Notes under the pieces: generated by a model
Told to the model about the DNA's origin: nothing
The model's database searches: none
Seen by the model: only the letters and a program-made list of their open reading frames with translations
Part shown: in pieces, positions 1-8,129 of the stretch
How the letters are laid out: each line of letters begins with the position of its first letter
How positions within the stretch are numbered: the stretch's first letter is position 1
NCBI GenBank assembly: GCA_050633545.1
Contig: JBOEGS010000003.1
Span: forward strand, 79,792 to 143,791
Length of the DNA stretch: 64,000 bases
Source of the DNA: Litorivita sp050633545
GTDB lineage: Bacteria; Pseudomonadota; Alphaproteobacteria; Rhodobacterales; Rhodobacteraceae
Reading direction: 5' to 3'
Program-made: the position numbers and the translations under genes

Positions 1-2421
1 AGCGAATTATCCTATGGAGGTTCCAAAAAGATAAGCCGTATGCCCGCACGCAGCGCGATCGTCGGGTTTTCGGTTGATAATGTCTATGCGATTGCCGAGC
101 TGCTCAAACGGCAAAAGGGCGGCGCGGCGGTGGTCATGGGCGCGCTCAGCCCGCGCACCCGCAACGCGCAGGTGGAGCTTTACCAAAACGGCGATGTGGA
201 TTTTCTGGTGGCCACGGATGCCATCGGCATGGGGCTCAATCTCGACATCAACCATGTGGCGTTTTCCTCGACGACGAAATTTGACGGGCGGCGGATGCGC
301 CCCTTGGCCCCCAATGAACTGGCGCAGATCGCGGGGCGGGCAGGGCGCGGCATGTCGCACGGAACCTTCGGCGTCACGGGCGAGGCGCGCCCGCTGGACG
401 AGGGCACGGCGCAAGCGATCATGGATCACCGCTTTACCCCGATCAAAAAGCTCAACTGGCGCAACACCGATCTGCAATTTGGCACGCCGGAGGCCTTGAT
501 CACCTCGCTGGAGGTGGCGCCGCAAGATGACTGGCTGGTCAAGGCGCGCGAGGCCGATGACCTTATGGCCTTGAAAACGCTCAGCAATGATGCCGAAACG
601 CGGGCGCGGGCCAGCGACGGGCCATCGGTGCGATTGCTATGGGATGTGTGCCGCATTCCCGATTTTCGCGGCATCTCCCACGCCGAACACAGCAGCCTTC
701 TGGAGGCGATCTACGGCTTCTTGCATGAAAAGGGCCGCATTCCCGACGATTGGCTGGCGCGGCAGATCAAGCGAATCGACCGTATGGATGGCGATATCGA
801 CACAGTTTCAAAAAGATTGGCCTTCATCCGCACTTGGACCTATGTCGCGCAGCGCAAGGGATGGGTAAATGACGAAAGCCATTGGCGCGGGGCGACGCGC
901 GCTGTAGAAGACGCTTTGTCGGATGCGCTGCACGAGCGTTTGACCCAAAGATTTGTGGACCGGCGCACAAGCGTGCTCCTGCGCCGGCTCAAACAGAAGG
1001 AGGCCATGTTGGCCGAAGTAAGCAAAGAAGGTGAAGTGACGGTCGAAGGACAATTCGTTGGCCGTCTTGAAGGGTTCCGCTTTTCGCAGGACAAAACCGC
1101 GACTGCCGAGGAAGCAAAAACCTTGGGGCAGGCGGCCATGGCCGCATTGGCGCCGGAGTTCCACCTGCGGGCGGACCGGTTCTATAACGCGCCCGATACC
1201 GAGATCGATTTTACCGAACAGGGCGGCCTGATGTGGGGCAATAGCGCTGTGGGTAAATTGGTTGCGGGGTCCGATCCGCTCAAGCCGCAGGTCAAAGCCT
1301 TTGTCGATGAGGAAGCTGGCGAGGACGTGACCCAAAAGGTCGCGCGCCGTTTGCAGCATTTCATCGACCGCAAGGTGGCAACCTTGTTCGAGCCTTTGCT
1401 GAACATGTCGCGCGACGAGGCCCTGTCGGGGCTGGCGCGGGGCTTTGCTTTCCAACTGGTCGAGGGCTTTGGCCTGTTGCCGCGCGCCCAAGTGGCCGAA
1501 GAGGTCAAGGCGCTGGACCAAGACGCACGGGGCGCATTGCGCAAACATGGCGTGCGGTTCGGGCAATTCACCATCTTTATGCCGCTGCTTTTGAAACCCG
1601 CACCGACGCGGCTTCGTTTGGTATTGTGGTCGCTTTTCAAAGGCTTGGAAGAGTTTCCTGAAGCGCCGCCCCCCGGTTTGGTGACGGTGCCCTCGGGAGA
1701 TGCTGCGCCCGAAGGCTATCATTTGATGGCGGGCTATCGCGCCTCCGGCGCGCGGGCGATCCGCATCGATATGCTGGAGCGTCTGGCCGATATGCTGCGC
1801 GCCGAGGACAGCCGCGGCGGGTTTGAAGCCAAGGCCGATATGCTGTCGATCACCGGCATGACGCTGGAGCAATTTGCCGATTTGATGCAAGGGCTTGGCT
1901 ATCGCGCCGAGAAGGGCGAGCGGGTAAAGGTGAAAACCGCGCCTGCTGCCGAGGCGGCGCCGCAAGAGGCCGCGCCCGCGCAAAACCCCGAGTCGCAGGA
2001 GGCCGAGACCGCCGAGCCCGCCGAGGCGGTTCCCGCCGATGGCGCCCCTGCTGCGCCGGTGACCGAGGCGGTCGATGTGCCCTCGCAGGAGATTGCACCG
2101 CAAGCCGATGCTGCCGAAGCCGCCGATGCGCAGGTGAAAAGCGCCGATGAAGCCCCTGAAATGGAAGTGTTTTATACATTTGCATGGGGCCGCGCACGGG
2201 GCGGTGAACGGGGCGGTGAACGTGGCGGCGAAGGCCGTGGACGCGGCAAACCCCAAGGCAAGGGACGCCCGCAAGGCAAGGGCAAACCGCGCGGCAAGGG
2301 CGGCCCGAAATCGGGCGGCGACAAGGGCGGCCAAAGCTTTGAGGCGCGCCCGCCCAAGAAGGATAAAATCGATCCCGATAATCCTTTTGCGGCGGCGCTC
2401 ATGGGGCTGACCAAGAAGTAG
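1..2421 (+). CDS. SUV3-type ATP-dependent helicase, 5' end outside window
   Basis: The frame is open from base 1, so the N-terminus (Walker A and DEAD-type motifs) lies upstream of the window; 806 residues remain. The visible start holds the second helicase lobe: a motif V-like segment (VATDAIGMGLNLDI) near residue 73 and motif VI (QIAGRAGRG) near residue 110. This arrangement is typical of the SUV3/Ski2-like RNA helicases annotated in alphaproteobacteria, which act in RNA unwinding and turnover. A long middle region of helical character follows. The last 150 residues are low complexity: first an Ala/Glu/Pro-rich acidic stretch, then a Gly/Lys/Arg-rich tail with GKG and GGER repeats that probably binds RNA. 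The family call is good; the RNA substrate is unknown. Confidence 0.85.
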   Translation, partial: SELSYGGSKKISRMPARSAIVGFSVDNVYAIAELLKRQKGGAAVVMGALSPRTRNAQVELYQNGDVDFLVATDAIGMGLNLDINHVAFSSTTKFDGRRMRPLAPNELAQIAGRAGRGMSHGTFGVTGEARPLDEGTAQAIMDHRFTPIKKLNWRNTDLQFGTPEALITSLEVAPQDDWLVKAREADDLMALKTLSNDAETRARASDGPSVRLLWDVCRIPDFRGISHAEHSSLLEAIYGFLHEKGRIPDDWLARQIKRIDRMDGDIDTVSKRLAFIRTWTYVAQRKGWVNDESHWRGATRAVEDALSDALHERLTQRFVDRRTSVLLRRLKQKEAMLAEVSKEGEVTVEGQFVGRLEGFRFSQDKTATAEEAKTLGQAAMAALAPEFHLRADRFYNAPDTEIDFTEQGGLMWGNSAVGKLVAGSDPLKPQVKAFVDEEAGEDVTQKVARRLQHFIDRKVATLFEPLLNMSRDEALSGLARGFAFQLVEGFGLLPRAQVAEEVKALDQDARGALRKHGVRFGQFTIFMPLLLKPAPTRLRLVLWSLFKGLEEFPEAPPPGLVTVPSGDAAPEGYHLMAGYRASGARAIRIDMLERLADMLRAEDSRGGFEAKADMLSITGMTLEQFADLMQGLGYRAEKGERVKVKTAPAAEAAPQEAAPAQNPESQEAETAEPAEAVPADGAPAAPVTEAVDVPSQEIAPQADAAEAADAQVKSADEAPEMEVFYTFAWGRARGGERGGERGGEGRGRGKPQGKGRPQGKGKPRGKGGPKSGGDKGGQSFEARPPKKDKIDPDNPFAAALMGLTKK

Positions 2422-2455
2422 CCCAGCCAACAGACAGGTGAGCTTTGCGCGCTAG

Positions 2456-2830
2456 GTGACAGAAAACGCAGGTAAAATACGGGTCGATAAATGGCTTTGG
2501 CAGGCGCGGTTTTTCAAAACCCGCTCCCTGTCGGCCAAGACCGTGTCGGGCGGGCATTTGCGGCTGAACGGCCAAAAGGTGCTCAAACCGGCGCAATCTG
2601 TCACCTTGGGCGATGTGTTGGTGTTTGCGCAGGGGCGCGATCTGCGCGAGGTCAAGGTTGTGGCGCTTGGCACGCGGCGCGGACCGGCCCCCGAGGCGCG
2701 GCTTTTGTATGAGGATCTGGCCCCGCCCGAGGCGCGCGCGCAGGAGGTTGTTCCATCCGCTCCGCGATATGAGGGAGGCGGGCGCCCGACCAAGCGTGAT
2801 CGTAGGCAATTTGATCTCAACAAGCCCTGA
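2456..2830 (+). CDS. S4-domain RNA-binding protein (Hsp15-like)
   Basis: This 124-residue basic protein begins with a GTG codon 34 bases after the helicase stop. An S4 RNA-binding domain fills residues 8-65 (IRVDKWLWQARFFKTRS, then GGHLRLNG and a VTLGDVLVF strand). This is the pattern of Hsp15/YrfH-type proteins, which in E. coli bind stalled 50S subunits carrying nascent chains. The C-terminal 50 residues are charged and probably disordered. The short spacing to the helicase gene suggests co-transcription and a shared role in RNA or ribosome maintenance, which is inference. No better start lies upstream because the frame closes at once. Confidence 0.85.
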   Translation: MTENAGKIRVDKWLWQARFFKTRSLSAKTVSGGHLRLNGQKVLKPAQSVTLGDVLVFAQGRDLREVKVVALGTRRGPAPEARLLYEDLAPPEARAQEVVPSAPRYEGGGRPTKRDRRQFDLNKP

Positions 2831-2904
2831 AGCGGCGCGTTTCGCTTGAATGATTGCTGCACCTGCACTAGCTAGGGCGGGCGTTCAAAAGATGGAAGAC
2901 GAAG

Positions 2905-3243
2905 ATGACCTATGTCGTGATCGACAACTGCATTGCCTGCAAATACACCGACTGCGTCGAAGTATGTCCGGTGGATTGTTTTTACGAGGGTGAAAACATG
3001 TTGGTGATCCATCCAGACGAATGCATCGATTGCGGCGTTTGCGAACCCGAATGCCCCGCCGATGCGATCCGTCCGGACACCGAGCCGGATATGGAAAAAT
3101 GGGTCGAGTTCAACCGCAAATATTCCGAAAGCTGGCCGGTCATCATCTCGAAAAAAGACCAGTTGCCCGAAGCCGAGGAGCGCGATGGCGAGACCGGCAA
3201 GCTGGAGAAATATTTCAGCGAAGCGCCGGGCGAGGGGGGCTGA
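2905..3243 (+). CDS. fdxA: 7Fe ferredoxin (3Fe-4S/4Fe-4S), FdxA
   Basis: A 112-residue ferredoxin with the classic dicluster layout. The first half carries CIACKYTDCVEVCP and the second carries CIDCGVCEPECP, which together supply ligands for one [3Fe-4S] and one [4Fe-4S] cluster. The C-terminal half (VEFNRKYSESWPVI onward) is the usual extension of the Azotobacter FdI/FdxA family. It is a small cytoplasmic electron carrier; its partner cannot be told from the sequence. A GGAAG ribosome-binding site precedes the ATG. In Rhodobacteraceae fdxA commonly sits directly before carD, as it does here. Confidence 0.95.
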   Translation: MTYVVIDNCIACKYTDCVEVCPVDCFYEGENMLVIHPDECIDCGVCEPECPADAIRPDTEPDMEKWVEFNRKYSESWPVIISKKDQLPEAEERDGETGKLEKYFSEAPGEGG

Positions 3244-3548
3244 TTCGCCCCTTTGCCCAACGCCCGTCTGCGGGCCTGCGGCGCAAGGGCGGCTGATTGC
3301 GCCAAACCCCCTATAAATTTGGCCCCTTTGAAGGAATTTCGCGCGGGTTTTGTGCGAGAGCTTCCGAAGAGGCGAATTTTGTGATACACTGCTGTTACAA
3401 ATGATGAACTTTGCCTGCTTTTCCGTCGCACGGGCTGCTCTGCGATACGGGATCACATCGAGATAGATAATCGTCTGGACGCGGTCATGCCTTTGACCAC
3501 GCCCGGTTTTTTGTCGCCTGTGACAGGTGGATTGAAAGGGAAGACCGC
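3244..3548. other. fdxA-carD intergenic region, no gene seen
   Basis: These 305 bases contain no convincing reading frame. The left part has GC-rich inverted segments (GCCCGTCTGCGGGC at about 3262-3275) that could act as a weak fdxA terminator. The right part is AT-richer and presumably carries the carD promoter and leader. No RNA family was recognised. Confidence 0.4.
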
Positions 3549-4058
3549 ATGACCAAATCCAAGAAAAACGAATTCCGTCCCAATGACTTTGTCGTTTATC
3601 CCGCACATGGGGTCGGCCAGATCATGTCGATCGAAGAGCAAGACATCGCCGGAATGACGATGGAGCTTTTTGTGATTTCCTTTGAAAAGGACAAAATGAC
3701 CCTGCGCGTGCCGACCAATAAGGCGACCGCAATCGGGATGCGCCAATTGTCGAGCCCCGATGTGATCTCGCGCGCGATGACCACCCTCAAGGGCAAAGCC
3801 AAGGTCAAACGGGCGATGTGGTCGCGCCGTGCGCAAGAATACGAGCAAAAGATCAACTCGGGCGATTTGATTGCGATTGCCGAAGTGGTGCGCGATTTGC
3901 ACCGCAATGACGACCAGCGCGAGCAAAGCTACTCCGAGCGCCAGCTTTATGAGGCCGCATTGGAGCGGTTGACCCGCGAAGTGGCGGCGGTGAGCGGCGG
4001 CGACGAAGTGGCGGCGGCCAAGCAGGTGGATGAGGTTTTGGTCTCCCGCGCGGCGTAA
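3549..4058 (+). CDS. carD: CarD/CdnL-family transcription regulator
   Basis: This 169-residue protein matches CarD/CdnL across its length. It opens with the RNA-polymerase-interacting domain (FRPNDFVVYPAHGVGQI, then a beta-rich stretch to about residue 65). A helical DNA-contacting domain follows, with MWSRRAQEYEQKINSGDLI near residue 95. Family members bind the beta subunit and stabilise open complexes at promoters lacking favourable upstream edges, including rRNA promoters. The ATG follows a GGAAG-type ribosome-binding site. The gene is monocistronic here and is closed by a strong terminator. Confidence 0.95.
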   Translation: MTKSKKNEFRPNDFVVYPAHGVGQIMSIEEQDIAGMTMELFVISFEKDKMTLRVPTNKATAIGMRQLSSPDVISRAMTTLKGKAKVKRAMWSRRAQEYEQKINSGDLIAIAEVVRDLHRNDDQREQSYSERQLYEAALERLTREVAAVSGGDEVAAAKQVDEVLVSRAA

Positions 4059-4075
4059 GTTATTGCGATGAAATC

Positions 4076-4115
4076 AAAAAGCCGCGCGGTCCATATGGGA
4101 CCGCGCGGCTTTTTC
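4076..4115. terminator. Bidirectional rho-independent terminator between carD and cobS
   Basis: A perfect 12-base-pair stem (GCCGCGCGGTCC and its complement) closes a 5-base loop. It is flanked by an A-run on the left and a T-run on the right, so it can terminate carD on the plus strand and cobS on the minus strand. Confidence 0.93.
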
Positions 4116-4134
4116 TTTGGCGGATCTGCGGCGG

Positions 4135-4899
4135 TTAGAGCGCCGCACAAAGCGTCATGAGCACCGCGATCTCGCCGATCTGCTGCACCGCGCCAAGCGT
4201 GTCGCCGGTATGGCCGTTGATCTTGGCACGGGCGATTTGCATCACCATGAGCGCGGCAAGTGCCGCCACCAGCGCCGCGCCCAAAGCCCCGCATAGCAGC
4301 GCGGCGGCGAGGCCGATGGCGCCCGCCACTGCGGCGCGCTCGCCGCGCGCGCGGCCCTGCGCATGTGATAACCCGTCGCGGCGTGCATGGGGCAGCAGCG
4401 CCATCATGGCGGGCATGGCGGCGCGCGACACCATCGCCGCCGCGATCAGCGGCGCAAAGATCGCGCCTGAGCCGAAAAGCGCCGTTAGCGCCGCCCATCG
4501 GGCCGCCAGCGAGAGCACCAAAGCAATCACCCCATAGCTGCCGATATGGCTGTCGCGCATGATCTCGAGGCGGCGCGCGGCCTCCCATCCGCCCCAAAAC
4601 CCGTCTGCCGTATCGGCCAGACCGTCCTCATGCATGGCCCCCGTGGTGACGACAAGCGCCGCCAGCGACGCCAAAGCCGCCAAGGGCGCGGGCAGGCCAA
4701 GCGCCAATGCCAAAGTGGCCAGCCCGCCCGCGATCAGCGCCGCCGCAAGTCCGGCCAAAGGATAGGCCCAAACCGCCGGCGCGCCGCGCTCGAAATCGGC
4801 GCGCCGCGCCACAAAGGGCAGCCGCGTGAGCAGCGCCAGAGCCGTGGCCGCCTCGGTGAGCAGGCGGGCGGCGGGCGGGGCGTCGGGTTTTGGCATCAT
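4135..4899 (-). CDS. cobS: Adenosylcobinamide-GDP ribazoletransferase (cobalamin synthase)
   Basis: CobS (CobV) joins adenosylcobinamide-GDP to alpha-ribazole in the last steps of cobalamin assembly at the inner membrane. The 254-residue product is strongly hydrophobic with several membrane spans. It carries the family segments FWGGWEAARRLEIMRDSHIG and HEDGLADTADGF, with acidic residues expected to bind Mg. An AAAGGAA ribosome-binding site 9 bases before the double ATG fixes the start at 4899 or 4896. The gene is divergent from cobT, with 80 bases between the starts, a pairing that fits because CobT makes the alpha-ribazole phosphate CobS uses. No B12 riboswitch was recognised in the gap. Confidence 0.93.
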   Translation of the reverse strand: MMPKPDAPPAARLLTEAATALALLTRLPFVARRADFERGAPAVWAYPLAGLAAALIAGGLATLALALGLPAPLAALASLAALVVTTGAMHEDGLADTADGFWGGWEAARRLEIMRDSHIGSYGVIALVLSLAARWAALTALFGSGAIFAPLIAAAMVSRAAMPAMMALLPHARRDGLSHAQGRARGERAAVAGAIGLAAALLCGALGAALVAALAALMVMQIARAKINGHTGDTLGAVQQIGEIAVLMTLCAAL

Positions 4900-4979
4900 T
4901 GGGGCGGATTCCTTTCTTGCTCTTGGCGGCGCGTGCGGTAAACACGCGGGCACGCCATTTGTCTACTACGGGGAAGAAC

Positions 4980-5990
4980 ATGAGCCTAGAATTCAATTCG
5001 CTAGAGGAATTTGCCGCCACGCTTGCTGCGGCCCCCGCACCGGACGCCTCGGCGCGCAAAGAGGCCGAGGCGCGCAACGGGCAATTGACCAAACCGCCGG
5101 GCGCTTTGGGGCGGCTGGAGGATCTGGCGATCTGGTATGGCGCGTGGCGCGGCACCGGACGGCCCGAAATCAAATCGCCGCAGGTGATTGTTTTTGCGGC
5201 AAATCACGGCGTTGCGGCGCGTGGCGTGTCGGCCTTTCCGCCCGAGGTGACGGTGCAGATGGTCGCCAATTTCGAACATGGCGGCGCGGCGGTGAACCAG
5301 CTGTCCAAAACCTTTGGCGCGCGCATGGATGTGCATGCGCTTGATCTGGACCGGCCCACGGCGGATTTCACCCAAGCACCGGCGATGAGCGAGGCGGAGG
5401 TCGTCGCGGCGCTGCGCACCGGTTGGGAGGCCGTGGGCGCGCAGACGGATCTTTTGGTCACCGGCGAGATGGGCATCGGCAATACCACATCGGCGGCGGC
5501 GATTGCTCTGGCGCTTTATGGCGGGGCGGCGGGCGATTGGACGGGGCGCGGCACGGGCGTTGATGATGCGGGGCTGGACCTCAAGACGCGGGTGGCCGCC
5601 GAGGGCGCGGCGCGCCATGCGGGCGTGCGCGGTCTGGAGGCGCTGCGCTGTCTGGGCGGGCGCGAGATTGCCGCCATGGCGGGGGCGATTGCGCGGGCGC
5701 GGGCCCTGCGCATTCCGGTGATTTTGGACGGGTTTATCTGCACCGCGGCGGCGGCCTGCCTTGCGGATGCGGCCCAAGGGGCGCTCGATCACTGCGTTGC
5801 GGGCCATGTCAGCGCCGAGGCCGCCCATGGCAAGCTGTTGCAAAAGCTGGGCAAAGAGCCCTTGTTGTCGCTGGGCATGCGGTTGGGCGAAGGCTCGGGC
5901 GCGGCTTTGGCCATCGGGGTGATGCAAGGCGCGGTGGCCTGCCATTCGGGCATGGCGACCTTTGCCGAGGCGGGCGTCTCCGAAGGCTAG
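4980..5990 (+). CDS. cobT: Nicotinate-nucleotide--dimethylbenzimidazole phosphoribosyltransferase
   Basis: CobT transfers the phosphoribosyl group from nicotinate mononucleotide to 5,6-dimethylbenzimidazole, producing alpha-ribazole phosphate for the lower ligand of B12. The 336-residue product has family-typical blocks: NGQLTKPPGALGRLEDLA, VFAANHGVA, LLVTGEMGIGNTTSAAA and a C-terminal FAEAGVS holding the conserved glutamate. GGGGAAGA lies 2 bases before the chosen ATG; in-frame codons further upstream would run into the cobS promoter region and are not used. The gene is divergent from cobS. Confidence 0.95.
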   Translation: MSLEFNSLEEFAATLAAAPAPDASARKEAEARNGQLTKPPGALGRLEDLAIWYGAWRGTGRPEIKSPQVIVFAANHGVAARGVSAFPPEVTVQMVANFEHGGAAVNQLSKTFGARMDVHALDLDRPTADFTQAPAMSEAEVVAALRTGWEAVGAQTDLLVTGEMGIGNTTSAAAIALALYGGAAGDWTGRGTGVDDAGLDLKTRVAAEGAARHAGVRGLEALRCLGGREIAAMAGAIARARALRIPVILDGFICTAAAACLADAAQGALDHCVAGHVSAEAAHGKLLQKLGKEPLLSLGMRLGEGSGAALAIGVMQGAVACHSGMATFAEAGVSEG

Positions 5991-6023
5991 GGGCGCCGCT
6001 TTCGGGCGGGCGCGCCGCGCGCC

Positions 6024-7904
6024 TCAGGCGGCGTCGGAGCCGCCTTCGCGCGCGGCATAAATTTGCGTCATCAAAGCGGTTTCAAGCTCTTTTTCCAATT
6101 CCTTGGAGCGCGCGATATAGGCCGCATTCTCGCCCGACGGGATATCGGGATCATAGAGTTTGGCCAATTCGCGCACCGTCATCCGGTCATGATGGAAGAA
6201 GGTTTTTTCCGCCTCCGAGGCCTCGTAATCGCTCAGCCCGACATTTTCGAGCACATAGCGCCCCGCGCGCAGGCTGCTGTCGAAGGTTTCGCGCACGATG
6301 TCATTGGCCCCCGCCTGATAGAGGCGGTAGACGTGGTTTCGGTCGCGCGCCCGCGCGATGATGTGCAAATCGGGGCATTCGCGGCGCGCATAGGTGACCA
6401 ATTTGGTCACCGCCTCGGGGTTGTCCATCGCCGCGACCAGAACGCGCGCCTCCGACAGCCCCGCCGCATGCAAAAGCTCGGGCCGCGTCGGATCGCCGAA
6501 AAAGCCTTTGAAACCAAAGCGGCGCATCAATTCGATGGTCTTCATATCATTGTCGATGACCACGGTTTTAAAGCCGCTCGATTGCACCAGACGGTTGACG
6601 ATTTGCCCGAAACGCCCGATGCCCGCGATGATCACGGGGCCTTGTTCGTCGATCTCGTCTTCGTCTTCGGCATTGGCGCTGTCATGCATCCGGCGGGCCA
6701 GAACATCGTGCAAGATAAACAGCAAAGGCGTGGCCAGCATCGACAGCGCAATCACCAGCAACAGCGGCTCTGCAATCGCGTCAGGCAGCACATTGGTTTG
6801 CGTCGAAAAAGAGATCAGCACAAAGCCGAATTCACCCGCCTGCGCGAGGCCCAGCGTAAAGAGCCACAGGTTGCGCCCGCGCAGTTTGAAAGCGCGGCCC
6901 AGCGGATAGAGCACCGCGCCCTTGAGCGCGATCAACGCGGCGGTCAGGCCGAAAATCGTCACCGGATCGCCAAACAGCACTTTGAAATCAATGCTCGATC
7001 CGACGGTGATAAAGAAGAGGCCGAGCAAAAGCCCCTTGAACGGTTCGATATCGCTTTCCAGCTCGTGGCGAAACTCGCTATTGGCGAGAACCACACCGGC
7101 AAGGAAGGTGCCAAGCGCGGGCGACAGGCCCACGGCGGACATCAAAAACGCGATGCCCACAACGATCAGCAGCGCCAAGGCGGTATACATCTCGCGCAGA
7201 TGCGCAGCATGGATAAACCGGAACACCGGCCGCGTCAGATAGACCCCCGCAAGCACCACCACGGCCACCGCGCCGAGCGTGACCAAGGTTACCTGCCATC
7301 CGGGCAGGCCCTCGACAAAGGAAATCGAGTGATGGGCGTCCTCAAGGGTGCGGTGGCTGATCGACCCGTCGGGATTGATCGTGGCGCTGCGCGGCAAGGC
7401 GAGCAGCGGCAAAAGCGCCAGCATCGGGATCACCGCGATATCTTGGGTCAGCAACACCGAAAAGATCGACCGCCCGCCAGCGGTTTGCATCAACCCCTTT
7501 TCCGACAGGGTTTGCAGCACGATCGCGGTCGAGGAGAGCGAGAAAATCATCCCGATGGCCAAGGCGATGCTCAGCGGTTGGCCAAGCGCCATCGCCGCCC
7601 CCGTGATCAGGGCCATGGTCCCAAGGATTTGCAAACCGCCCAGCCCCAACAGCCGGTGGCGCATATCCCAAAGCGCGCGCGGCTCCAGTTCCAGCCCGAT
7701 GATAAACAGCATCATCACCACGCCGAATTCGGCGAAATGCTGCAGGTCCTGACTTTCGGTCGAGACAAAACCGAAAACCGGCCCGATCAAGATCCCCGCC
7801 GCCAGATAGCCCAGCACAGAGCCAAGCCCGAGCCGCGCGGCGATGGGCACCGCGATGACGGCGGCGGCAAGGTAGATCGAGGCTTGGAGCAAGAACCCTT
7901 CCAT
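6024..7904 (-). CDS. CPA2-family monovalent cation:proton antiporter with TrkA-N domain (Kef-like)
   Basis: The 626-residue protein has an N-terminal Na+/H+ exchanger domain of about 12 membrane spans (residues 1-390). It includes the CPA2 signatures FGVVMMLFIIGLELEP and SLSSTAIVLQTLSEKG. A cytoplasmic Rossmann TrkA-N domain follows (GPVIIAGIGRFGQIVNRLV near residue 425), ending in a charged helical tail. This layout is that of KefB/KefC, glutathione-gated K+ efflux systems that acidify the cytoplasm during electrophile stress. The gating ligand here is unproven and no KefF/KefG partner is adjacent. Confidence 0.9.
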   Translation of the reverse strand: MEGFLLQASIYLAAAVIAVPIAARLGLGSVLGYLAAGILIGPVFGFVSTESQDLQHFAEFGVVMMLFIIGLELEPRALWDMRHRLLGLGGLQILGTMALITGAAMALGQPLSIALAIGMIFSLSSTAIVLQTLSEKGLMQTAGGRSIFSVLLTQDIAVIPMLALLPLLALPRSATINPDGSISHRTLEDAHHSISFVEGLPGWQVTLVTLGAVAVVVLAGVYLTRPVFRFIHAAHLREMYTALALLIVVGIAFLMSAVGLSPALGTFLAGVVLANSEFRHELESDIEPFKGLLLGLFFITVGSSIDFKVLFGDPVTIFGLTAALIALKGAVLYPLGRAFKLRGRNLWLFTLGLAQAGEFGFVLISFSTQTNVLPDAIAEPLLLVIALSMLATPLLFILHDVLARRMHDSANAEDEDEIDEQGPVIIAGIGRFGQIVNRLVQSSGFKTVVIDNDMKTIELMRRFGFKGFFGDPTRPELLHAAGLSEARVLVAAMDNPEAVTKLVTYARRECPDLHIIARARDRNHVYRLYQAGANDIVRETFDSSLRAGRYVLENVGLSDYEASEAEKTFFHHDRMTVRELAKLYDPDIPSGENAAYIARSKELEKELETALMTQIYAAREGGSDAA

Positions 7905-8129
7905 CGCCCGTTACCCTTGCAACGTCATGGCGCGCAGCAGGCGCGCGCAGCGGGGCATAAAGGGGCGAGGGGCGGGAGAGCTTGGGCGGTTCATTTGGGT
8001 CTTTTCTAGCTTTATTCATAGGTAGGGCGATCGCGCCCCTGTTTCGAGAGAGATGTGGCAGAAATCGATGTCAATTGCGCGACTTTATTTGCCGGGGCGC
8101 GTAAATTCATCCGCGAGGCTGCGCCGCGC

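Noticed and set aside
808..2430. 540-codon open frame on the minus strand
   Set aside because: It lies fully opposite the helicase gene, is rich in Arg/His/Gly from reverse-read GC-rich codons and has no family match or ribosome-binding site.
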